DNA from: an uncultured Eubacterium sp.
Lineage (GTDB): Bacteria > Bacillota > Clostridia > Lachnospirales > Lachnospiraceae
DNA length: 26,143 nucleotides
Assembly (NCBI GenBank): GCA_910577295.1
Contig: CAJTLS010000034.1
Location: 1-26,143 of the forward strand
Reading direction: 5' to 3'
Of the stretch, positions 20,197-26,143 are shown in pieces. Both the position numbers and the translations under genes were made by a program. Position 1 is the first letter of the stretch; every line of letters starts with the position of its first letter. A model generated the notes under the pieces. That model ran no database searches and had not been told where the DNA came from. It saw only the letters and a program-made list of their open reading frames with translations.

Positions 20197-22251
20197 TTGT
20201 ACAACCAAAAAATGAAAGGGAGCTTAAGGTCTTATCTTCGCTGGCCCTTATTGCTTAGCATTCTCTTAATTGTAATGAATATTCAGATTTATACGATGAA
20301 TATTCAGGCAGGCGTTATTATGAGCGCTTATGTAATATTATATACAGCAATTGCATTTGCTCTCTACTATTTCAAACGAAGAACGGTACTAAGCGATTTG
20401 ATTCATTATGCCATGCATTTTCATGTGACCGTAAACCAGTTAGCTTCTGAGTTGGAAATGCCTATATCCATTTTGGATTTAAACGGAACCTGTTTATGGG
20501 AAAACCGCAATTTCCATGACAAGTTTACCGCAAAACTGTCAAAAAACCATACCATTACCGATGCGATTCCTGCTTTATTGACAGAGCATTTGCCAAAAGA
20601 AGCGGAAAACAGCAGTGAGCTTCATTTTCATATCGGTGATATATACTACAAAGCGGTTATGCAGCTCGTTGAGTTGGAAAATGCTCCGGATAATATTACG
20701 AAAGAAGCTGTCCAGATAGGGCTTGGTAACGTTTTATACGTTGTCTATATTTATGACGAAACGGAAATCGTTCATTATATCAGGGAAAATAATGAGCAGC
20801 GACTGGATGTCGGTCTTCTCTACATTGATAATTACGACGAATCTCTTGCCAATGTAGATGATGTAAGGCGCGCGCTTCTCGCCGCCATGGTCGATAGGAA
20901 AATTAACAAATATATGCTCAAAATAGATGCCATTACACGCAAAATGGAAAAAGATAAATATATTTTTCTATTTCGGCACAAGTACTTATCACAACTTCAG
21001 GCGGACAAGTTCTCGCTGCTAGATGATATCCGCTCCATCAATGCCGGCGGCGATGTTTCCATTACTATCAGTATCGGCATTGGTATTCAGGCAGAAACAT
21101 TCCGCAAACGGCAGGAATATGCGCGGAGTGCGATGGACCTTGCACTCGCCCGCGGCGGCGATCAGGTTGTCATAAAAACAAGAGATAATTTACTGTATTA
21201 CGGCGGCAAAAGCATTCAGCAAGAGAAAAATACCCGCGTCAAAGCCCGCGTCAAAGCGCAGGCGCTTCGCGACTCCATTCAAAGCGCCGACAAAGTCGTC
21301 ATTATGGGACACCGATTACCGGATGTCGATGCCATTGGCAGCGCTGTTGGTATTTACCGGATTGCACAATCTTTTGAAAAACCGGCAAAAATTATAGTAA
21401 ATCAGATAACCTCCTCGCTTGCTCCTCTCCTGAAATTATTTGAAAACAACAAAGACTATCCGTCCGAAACATTTATTACGAGTGAACAGGCAACGGAATT
21501 TATCGGCGATGGCAACGGCGTTCTTCTTGTCGTTGTTGACGTAAACCGCCCCTCCTACACGGATGCACCAGAACTCATTCCCCTTGCTTCCTCGCTTGTC
21601 GTCATCGACCATCACCGTCAGACTGGCGAGTCGTTTGAAAATCCGACGCTCTCTTACGTGGAGCCGTTTGCCTCGTCGGCAAGTGAAATGGTTGCTGAGA
21701 TTCTCCAATATGCGGGAGAAGAAATTCGCGTCAAATCAGTGGAGGCGGATGCCCTTTACTCCGGTATCATGGTCGATACAAATAACTTTATGAACAAGCC
21801 GGGAGTCCGCACGTTTGAAGCGGTTGCCTTTCTCCGCCGCTCGGGCGCCGACATTATCCGCATCCGCAAAATGTTCCGCTCCGATTTAGAAGAATATAAA
21901 GTACGTGCGGAAGCCATTCAAAATACGGAAATCTTTTTGGGTGCTTTTGCCATCGCGCCTTGTAACGCAGACCACTGCGAATCACCTACGATCGTAGGTG
22001 CAAAAATTGCGGATGATTTGTTGGACATCAATGGAATTAGGGCCTCTTTTGTATTGACTGCATATGAAGGAAAAATATATATTAGTGCGCGTTCCATCGA
22101 CGAGTTAAATGTTCAAGTCGTCATGGAAAAAATGGGAGGCGGCGGCCACATCACGAGCGCTGGCGCACAGTTAGAAAATTGTTCTCTTGAAGAAGCAGCA
22201 GAACAAGTAAAAGAACTTATAACAAAAATGAAAGAGGAGGGTGACATATAA
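20197..22251 (+). CDS. gdpP: Cyclic-di-AMP phosphodiesterase GdpP
   Basis: GdpP hydrolyses the second messenger c-di-AMP and thereby affects potassium and osmotic homeostasis and wall stress. The 684-aa protein has two membrane helices (about 14-34 and 38-58), a PAS-like region (about 75-190), a degenerate GGDEF domain (about 200-330) and a DHH/DHHA1 phosphodiesterase (about 362-665). Metal ligands are visible in GHRLPDVDAIG (H372, D376, D378), VVVDVN (D448), IDHH (D471, H472, H473), MVDTNN (D527) and the substrate loop GGGGH (647-651), so it should be active. The start is TTG at 20197, 7 nt after AGGAGG; the next ATG is too far away. The gene overlaps rplI by one base. Confidence 0.95.
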   Translation: MYNQKMKGSLRSYLRWPLLLSILLIVMNIQIYTMNIQAGVIMSAYVILYTAIAFALYYFKRRTVLSDLIHYAMHFHVTVNQLASELEMPISILDLNGTCLWENRNFHDKFTAKLSKNHTITDAIPALLTEHLPKEAENSSELHFHIGDIYYKAVMQLVELENAPDNITKEAVQIGLGNVLYVVYIYDETEIVHYIRENNEQRLDVGLLYIDNYDESLANVDDVRRALLAAMVDRKINKYMLKIDAITRKMEKDKYIFLFRHKYLSQLQADKFSLLDDIRSINAGGDVSITISIGIGIQAETFRKRQEYARSAMDLALARGGDQVVIKTRDNLLYYGGKSIQQEKNTRVKARVKAQALRDSIQSADKVVIMGHRLPDVDAIGSAVGIYRIAQSFEKPAKIIVNQITSSLAPLLKLFENNKDYPSETFITSEQATEFIGDGNGVLLVVVDVNRPSYTDAPELIPLASSLVVIDHHRQTGESFENPTLSYVEPFASSASEMVAEILQYAGEEIRVKSVEADALYSGIMVDTNNFMNKPGVRTFEAVAFLRRSGADIIRIRKMFRSDLEEYKVRAEAIQNTEIFLGAFAIAPCNADHCESPTIVGAKIADDLLDINGIRASFVLTAYEGKIYISARSIDELNVQVVMEKMGGGGHITSAGAQLENCSLEEAAEQVKELITKMKEEGDI

Positions 22252-22697
22252 TGAAAGTAATTTTGAATGAAGACGTAAAGTCTGTCGGAAAAAAAGGAGA
22301 AATGGTTGACGTCAGTGACGGCTATGCCAGAAACTTTATTCTCAAGAAAAAACTGGGGGTAGAGGCAACTCCGAAAAATATGAATGATTTGAAACTAAAA
22401 AAGCAGAACGAAGAAAAAGTGGCAGCCGAGACTTTAGCGGAAGCCAAAGCATTTGCCGAAGAAATCAAGACTAAATCTATTGAGGTATCGATAAAGGCGG
22501 GGCAGGATGGCCGGACTTTTGGCTCCGTGTCTTCAAAAGAAATTGCTATAGCCGCGAAAGAACAGCTCGGATACGACTTAGATAAGAAAAAAATGCAGAT
22601 TAAGGAACCTATTAAAAATATCGGCACCTACATGGTTCCCATCCGCCTGCATGTAAAAGTAACCGCAGAGTTAAAAGTTATCGTTAAAGGGAAATAA
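22251..22697 (+). CDS. rplI: 50S ribosomal protein L9
   Basis: L9 binds 23S rRNA through its N-terminal domain, with an elongated helix joining a second lobe. The 148-aa protein has the L9 signature (NEDVKSVGKKGEMVDVSDGYARNF split over residues 5-28), the long charged helix, and a C-terminal RNA-binding lobe (GRTFGSVSSKEI). The ATG uses the last A of the gdpP stop (TAATG), with GGAGGGTG upstream, so translation is coupled. It is two bases from dnaB. The gdpP-rplI-dnaB order is conserved in Firmicutes. Confidence 0.97.
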   Translation: MKVILNEDVKSVGKKGEMVDVSDGYARNFILKKKLGVEATPKNMNDLKLKKQNEEKVAAETLAEAKAFAEEIKTKSIEVSIKAGQDGRTFGSVSSKEIAIAAKEQLGYDLDKKKMQIKEPIKNIGTYMVPIRLHVKVTAELKVIVKGK

Positions 22698-22699
22698 CT

Positions 22700-24052
22700 A
22701 TGGAAGAAGCCGTTATCAAACGAATTATGCCAAACAATCCAGAAGCAGAGGAAGCCGTTATCGGCTCTATGCTTCTGGACGAGGATGCCATCATACATGC
22801 AAGCGAAAAATTAATTGATTCCGATTTTTACAATCCCCGTTTCCGAACATTATTTTCTGCCATTGTAGAGCTCTATCACGAAAATAAACCGGCAGACCTT
22901 GTCACTCTTACAGACCGGCTAAGGAAAAACAATGTTACCGGAGATATTTGCAGCGTGGAATTTTTGAGCAATATTATTTCCGCTGTTCCCACCTCAGCAA
23001 ATATTCGCTATTATACCGATATCGTCCAGCAAAAATCGCTTCTCCGCAGTCTCATTCGGACAACGGAGGAAATTGCCAACCGCGGCTATCAGGACACGGC
23101 TGACATTGAAGCACTTATGGAGGATACTGAGCGCGACATCTTTCAATTGATTCAGGGGCGCGCTTCGCAGGAAGATTTTACACCTATTCGCGACGTGGCT
23201 CTGGAAGCGTTGGAGAGTATTCAGGAGGCAGCCTCTAACAAAGGAAATATCACTGGTTTATCAACCGGATTCCGCGATTTGGATTATCGTACTGCCGGTC
23301 TCCAAAACTCAGACTTAATTCTCATCGCCGCCAGACCGTCCATGGGAAAAACCGCTTTTGCACTTAATATTGCGGAACACGTCGCCATATACAACCATGT
23401 CCCAACGGCAATTTTTAGTCTGGAGATGCCTAAAATACAATTGGCAAAACGTCTCGTTTCCATGAATTCCAAAGTAGACTCGCAACATATCCGTACTGGT
23501 AATCTGGAAGACGACGAATGGGTTAAGATTACCGAAAGTTCCATTAATCTGGGTGAATCCAGCCTGTACATCGACGACACAATGGGCATTTCCATTAATG
23601 AACTGCGCAGTAAGTGCCGCAAGTTAAAAATCGAGCATGATTTAGGTCTTATTATCATTGACTATCTGCAATTGATGAGCGGAAGCAACAGTAACAAAAA
23701 TATTTCCCGCCAGCAGGAAGTATCGGATATTTCCCGCTCTTTAAAAGCACTGGCCCGTGAGGTTAACTGTCCGGTCATCGCGCTCTCACAGCTTAGCCGT
23801 GATGTCGAAAAAAGAGAGGACAAGCGGCCTATCCTTTCTGACCTCCGAGAATCCGGAGCGATTGAGCAGGACGCCGACGTCGTCATGTTCTTGTACCGCG
23901 ACGAATACTACCATCCAGATACAACTACGTCTAAGGGCGTTACCGAAGTCATTATTGGCAAACAACGAAACGGCTCGACCTGCACCGTCAAATTAAAATG
24001 GCTGGGCCAATATACCAAATTTGCCAATCTGGAAATACGCGAAGAAAATTAA
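22700..24052 (+). CDS. dnaB: Replicative DNA helicase DnaB (DnaC of B. subtilis)
   Basis: The hexameric helicase unwinds DNA at the replication fork. The 450-aa protein has an N-terminal primase-interacting domain (about 8-115, NPEAEEAVIGSMLLD), a linker helix, and a RecA-like ATPase with Walker A ARPSMGKTAF (211-220), Walker B IIIDYLQLM (318-326), and the later motif QLSRDVEKREDKRPILSDL. Length is normal, and there is no intein in the usual insertion site. It begins 2 nt after rplI with GGGAAAT as a modest ribosome binding site, so expression probably depends on read-through from rplI translation. Confidence 0.97.
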   Translation: MEEAVIKRIMPNNPEAEEAVIGSMLLDEDAIIHASEKLIDSDFYNPRFRTLFSAIVELYHENKPADLVTLTDRLRKNNVTGDICSVEFLSNIISAVPTSANIRYYTDIVQQKSLLRSLIRTTEEIANRGYQDTADIEALMEDTERDIFQLIQGRASQEDFTPIRDVALEALESIQEAASNKGNITGLSTGFRDLDYRTAGLQNSDLILIAARPSMGKTAFALNIAEHVAIYNHVPTAIFSLEMPKIQLAKRLVSMNSKVDSQHIRTGNLEDDEWVKITESSINLGESSLYIDDTMGISINELRSKCRKLKIEHDLGLIIIDYLQLMSGSNSNKNISRQQEVSDISRSLKALAREVNCPVIALSQLSRDVEKREDKRPILSDLRESGAIEQDADVVMFLYRDEYYHPDTTTSKGVTEVIIGKQRNGSTCTVKLKWLGQYTKFANLEIREEN

Positions 24053-24067
24053 TCTGTCTTTTTTTGT

Positions 24068-24117
24068 CCCATTTTCCCATCTTTTGTCATATAAAACTTG
24101 CGGAAAATGGGAGTCTT
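24068..24117 (+). terminator. Terminator after dnaB
   Basis: CCCATTTTCC (24068-24077) and GGAAAATGGG (24102-24111) are perfect 10-bp arms with a 24-nt loop, followed by AGTCTTTT. The large loop and short T-run make it moderate. Confidence 0.55.
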
Positions 24118-24139
24118 TTATATTTCGACTTTTTTCCCA

Positions 24140-24181
24140 TGATATAATTCTTGTACAAGCTATATATATAACAGTTATATA
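24140..24181 (+). promoter_or_regulatory. Extended -10 promoter and dyad before the MerR-type gene
   Basis: TGATATAAT (24140-24148) is an extended -10 with no clear -35. Just downstream, TATATAA-CAG-TTATATA (24165-24181) is a perfect 7-bp dyad placed to overlap the early transcribed region, a plausible autoregulatory operator. Confidence 0.45.
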
Positions 24182-24199
24182 CATAACAGGAGGTTAATC

Positions 24200-24754
24200 A
24201 TGGAACAGGTACAATACACAATATCCGACGCTGCTAAACTTCTTCAAATCGAAACTCATGTTTTGCGTTACTGGGAGGAAGAGCTCGGACTATCAATACC
24301 CCGAAACAAGATGGGCCACCGTGTCTATCACCAAAAGCAGATTGAATTAATGAGACAGATTATACGCTGGAAAGAAGAGGGCCTGTCACTGAAAGAAATC
24401 AGTGAGCGCATAACGCCAACAAACAACCGTCAGGTAATTCCCTATCCGGCCAATCATCCGGTAGTAACGAACGATGACAAAATGCAGCAGTTCAAAACGA
24501 TTCTCGGACGCATTGTATCCGACGCCATTAAAGATAATTCACAGGAATTAACAACCGATATTGCGTCTTCCGTGTCGGAACACGTCAATAAGGAACTTGA
24601 TTTTCTATTTCGGGAAAAAGAGGAGGCCGACGAAAAAAGATACCGGCAACTGGATGAAACCATCCGCTCCTACCAGCGTGCCAGACAGGAAGCCGCCGTT
24701 TCCCAAACAAACGAGAAAAAGTCTAAAAATCGTCATTTATTTGGTAAAAAATAG
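24200..24754 (+). CDS. MerR-family transcriptional regulator
   Basis: The 184-aa protein has the MerR winged helix at the N-terminus: YTISDAAKLLQIETHVLRYWEEE (in pieces at 6-28), then PRNKMGHRVYHQKQIELM and the EGLSLKEI segment (to about 70). After that comes a linker and a long charged helical C-terminus (about 95-170) without cysteines or a known ligand domain. It resembles the MerR-like DNA-binding proteins of Clostridia with coiled-coil tails more than metal or drug sensors. AGGAGG precedes the ATG by 6-7 nt. It is a single-gene unit with its own promoter and a dyad. The target is unknown; the next gene downstream is a candidate only by position. Confidence 0.82.
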   Translation: MEQVQYTISDAAKLLQIETHVLRYWEEELGLSIPRNKMGHRVYHQKQIELMRQIIRWKEEGLSLKEISERITPTNNRQVIPYPANHPVVTNDDKMQQFKTILGRIVSDAIKDNSQELTTDIASSVSEHVNKELDFLFREKEEADEKRYRQLDETIRSYQRARQEAAVSQTNEKKSKNRHLFGKK

Positions 24755-24778
24755 GCACTGTTTTATTTGCAATAATAC

Positions 24779-24807
24779 TTGATTTTAGTATATGAAAATG
24801 ATATAAT
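24779..24807 (+). promoter_or_regulatory. Sigma-A-type promoter of the secreted Ig-like protein
   Basis: TTGATT (24779-24784) and a perfect TATAAT (24802-24807) are 17 bp apart. The leader would be about 75 nt. Confidence 0.75.
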
Positions 24808-24827
24808 ATGTTCACGCAAAGCGATTA

Positions 24828-24886
24828 GAATTTGTGCTTATTTCACAAATTCCAAAACATTTTAACATAAAAAAAGGAGGAATTTG
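24828..24886 (+). promoter_or_regulatory. Leader with two competing pairings, one covering the ribosome binding site
   Basis: GAATTTGTG (24828-24836) and CACAAATTC (24844-24852) form a perfect 9-bp hairpin with a 7-nt loop. The same 3' arm, extended to 24853, can instead pair through CAAATTCC with GGAATTTG at 24879-24886, which includes the last two bases of the GGAGG (24876-24880). The two pairings exclude each other. Confidence 0.4.
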
Positions 24887-24888
24887 AA

Positions 24889-25755
24889 ATGTTCGCTAAA
24901 ATTTCAAAAAAAGTTGTAGCTGTTACTTTAGTTGCAGCTATGGCTGTCACCACTGCTACCGTAGCAAGTGATGACACAGCAAGCGCAGCCATTAAGAAAA
25001 AGGCATCTGTTTATCAGGGTAAGGAGATTAAATTAAACGCAGGCAAAAGCGCAAAATGGTCTTCCAGTAATGACAATGTTGCACACTGTCAAAAAACATC
25101 CGGTAAATCAATCAAAGTTCTTGGTATCAAAAAGGGTACTGCTACAATTACAGCAACTGTAGGAAGCAAGAAACAGACTTGCAAATTAAAAGTTAAAGCC
25201 GCTAAAAAAGGTACTGTTATTTTTAACTTTGCAAAATCCACAGATCCTAAGAACCATCCACCATATGTAGCAAACTACAAAGAGTTCAAATATGACTCAT
25301 TTAAAATGTGGTTGTGTCCTGCTACATTCTATGGAGAGAAGACATACATCTCCCCTGACTATCGTGGACGTAAACTGAAAGTAAGTATGGTTGTTAAAAA
25401 CTCAGGTAAACGTGACCTTCCAGAGTTAGGTGTATGCTTCAACTACACAAAGGACAGCTCAGGTATTTCTTATCCATTTGCTTATCATGCATCAGCAAAG
25501 AAATTATCTGCTAGCGTTAAGAAGAACAAGAACCACAGATATTGTACATACAAAGTTGGCAAGATTAAAAAAGGTAAAGATTTGAAAATTAACTTCACCT
25601 TTACAATTCCTAAGACTGCTATCAACGGTGATACCGATGAAAAGACAGGCGCTAACTATCCGATTATGATGTACATTCCTAACCTGAAAGACTCTTCTCC
25701 ATACAAAGATGGTGATCAGGTTACAGTTAAGAAATGTGTAATCAAGCTTGCATAA
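24889..25755 (+). CDS. Secreted protein with N-terminal Ig-like domain, function unknown
   Basis: The 288-aa precursor has a signal peptide (about 1-33, MFAKISKKVVAVTLVAAMAV then ASA), a small BIG2-type Ig-like domain (about 36-103; SAKWSSSNDNVAHC, IKVLGIKKGTATIT), and a C-terminal beta-rich domain (about 107-288) with several aromatic and Cys residues that I do not recognise. There is no LPXTG, lipobox or membrane anchor; the product is very basic and may cling to the wall. Codon choice is strongly restricted, as in the ribosomal protein genes, and the -10, GGAGG and terminator are near ideal, so high expression is likely. GGAGG lies 8 nt before the ATG. Confidence 0.8.
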   Translation: MFAKISKKVVAVTLVAAMAVTTATVASDDTASAAIKKKASVYQGKEIKLNAGKSAKWSSSNDNVAHCQKTSGKSIKVLGIKKGTATITATVGSKKQTCKLKVKAAKKGTVIFNFAKSTDPKNHPPYVANYKEFKYDSFKMWLCPATFYGEKTYISPDYRGRKLKVSMVVKNSGKRDLPELGVCFNYTKDSSGISYPFAYHASAKKLSASVKKNKNHRYCTYKVGKIKKGKDLKINFTFTIPKTAINGDTDEKTGANYPIMMYIPNLKDSSPYKDGDQVTVKKCVIKLA

Positions 25756-25773
25756 TGAAATAATAAAAACTTT

Positions 25774-25810
25774 AAAAGAGCTATTGCTTCGGCAATAGCT
25801 CTTTTTCTAT
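25774..25810 (+). terminator. Strong terminator of the secreted Ig-like protein gene
   Basis: Perfect 14-bp arms (25774-25787 and 25792-25805) around a TTCG tetraloop, ending in a run of T. It lies 18 nt after the stop codon. Confidence 0.95.
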
Positions 25811-25814
25811 CTTA

Positions 25815-25846
25815 TAGGATTAGGATATCATAGGATTGGAATATCA
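25815..25846. repeat. Two tandem copies of a 16-bp unit
   Basis: TAGGATTAGGATATCA (25815-25830) is followed directly by TAGGATTGGAATATCA (25831-25846), 14 of 16 identical. It lies in the otherwise empty spacer between two terminators; no function is apparent. Confidence 0.7.
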
Positions 25847-25904
25847 AAAGTCCGTTTCGTGCGGAGCAAAAGAACAGCAAAGTGTTCCCTCACTTTCTCA
25901 TAAG

Positions 25905-25936
25905 CAAAAAAAGGACTTCAGCACACGCTGAAGTCC
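25905..25936 (-). terminator. Terminator of the tRNA cluster
   Basis: On the minus strand GGACTTCAGC and GCTGAAGTCC (25913-25922 and 25927-25936) form a perfect 10-bp stem with a 4-nt loop, followed by seven T. It is 6 nt after the tRNA-Cys 3' end. Confidence 0.93.
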
Positions 25937-25942
25937 GATGAA

Positions 25943-26013
25943 AGGCGACTACCGGATTTGAACCGGTGCTCAGGGAGTTGCAGTCCCTTGCCTTACCACT
26001 TGGCTAAGTCGCC
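25943..26013 (-). tRNA. tRNA-Cys(GCA)
   Basis: The 71-nt minus-strand cloverleaf has acceptor arms GGCGACT/AGTCGCC, a D arm GCC/GGC, anticodon arm AGGGA/TCCCT with loop CTGCAAC (anticodon GCA), T arm ACCGG/CCGGT with TTCAAAT, and discriminator U73, an identity element for Cys. The CCA end is not encoded. Confidence 0.95.
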
Positions 26014-26095
26014 ATATCTTATACTATTCAGTATAAACTAATTTTGTGAAAACTTTCCGGCAAATCCTGCCAATTTATTTCTTCAAAATTAAAAA

Positions 26096-26143
26096 TGACC
26101 CCTACGGGAATCGAACCCGTGTTACCGCCGTGAAAGGGCGGTG
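26096..26143 (-). tRNA. tRNA-Glu(TTC), partial at the right edge
   Basis: The 3' part is visible on the minus strand: anticodon arm CCGCC/GGCGG with loop CTTTCAC (anticodon TTC), T arm ACGGG/CCCGT with TTCGATT, acceptor half AGGGGTC and discriminator A. No CCA is encoded. The acceptor 5' half and D arm lie beyond the window. It is probably co-transcribed with tRNA-Cys, 82 nt downstream. Confidence 0.92.

Noticed and set aside
25815..25846. CRISPR-like or IS-end repeat
   Set aside because: Only two adjoining imperfect 16-bp units, no spacers, no transposase or target duplication nearby.
25905..26143. Integration site of a mobile element at the tRNA genes
   Set aside because: No integrase, no repeated tRNA 3' end and no foreign-looking genes within the window.

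Overview
The window looks like chromosomal DNA of a spore-forming, low-to-mid GC member of the Clostridia, most probably Lachnospiraceae. Grounds: Firmicute-type operons (rpsL-rpsG-fusA-tuf; rpsF-ssb-rpsR; gdpP-rplI-dnaB), AGGAGG-type ribosome binding sites almost everywhere, a YyaC-type sporulation protein, small or family-specific proteins typical of the group (DUF951, DUF5711), and secreted proteins with lysine-rich bacterial Ig-like domains and Thr/Pro linkers. The genus assignment is inference. No phage, IS element, CRISPR array or rRNA was seen; this is core genome with some lineage-specific genes.

Layout, left to right. Positions 1-7664 are minus-strand: a cut-off open frame (1-107), the str operon read leftwards as rpsL, rpsG, fusA, tuf, then behind it a DUF5711 propeller protein plus CvpA-like pair, then a membrane-anchored protein with a degenerate MPN/JAB-like domain. 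yyaC (plus) runs tail-to-tail into a minus-strand operon pfkA-dnaX-ybaB-recR (8434-12067). A 436-bp divergent spacer separates pfkA from a plus-strand sugar operon (12504-16002): an L-fucose/L-arabinose-isomerase-fold enzyme, a xylulokinase and a small lipoprotein. A secreted CE1-like esterase (minus) converges on it. Then come a 57-aa DUF951 gene, rpsF-ssb-rpsR, a zinc-ribbon membrane protein (minus), gdpP-rplI-dnaB, a MerR-type regulator, an abundant-looking secreted Ig-like protein, and a tRNA cluster on the minus strand (Glu, running off the right edge, then Cys).

How they fit together. Most genes serve translation (EF-Tu, EF-G, S12, S7, S6, S18, L9, two tRNAs) and replication/repair (DnaX, DnaB, SSB, RecR, YbaB). 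Carbon metabolism is represented by PfkA and by an isomerase/kinase pair that should feed a ketopentose such as D-xylulose into the pentose phosphate pathway; the neighbouring esterase would fit de-esterification of plant polysaccharide outside the cell. GdpP would set c-di-AMP levels.

The regulatory DNA is unusually readable: about ten sigma-A-type promoters with 17-bp spacers can be placed. The observations I consider most worth a second look are (1) the str promoter, whose -10 and predicted start lie inside a 15-bp-arm inverted repeat that would fold as a terminator only in transcripts arriving from upstream; (2) a multi-state hairpin leader in front of the isomerase; (3) a possible ribosome-binding-site-masking switch in the leader of the secreted Ig-like protein; (4) the FucI-fold isomerase paired with a xylulokinase; (5) pfkA heading a dnaX-recR operon, with a mixed ATP/PPi active-site signature.
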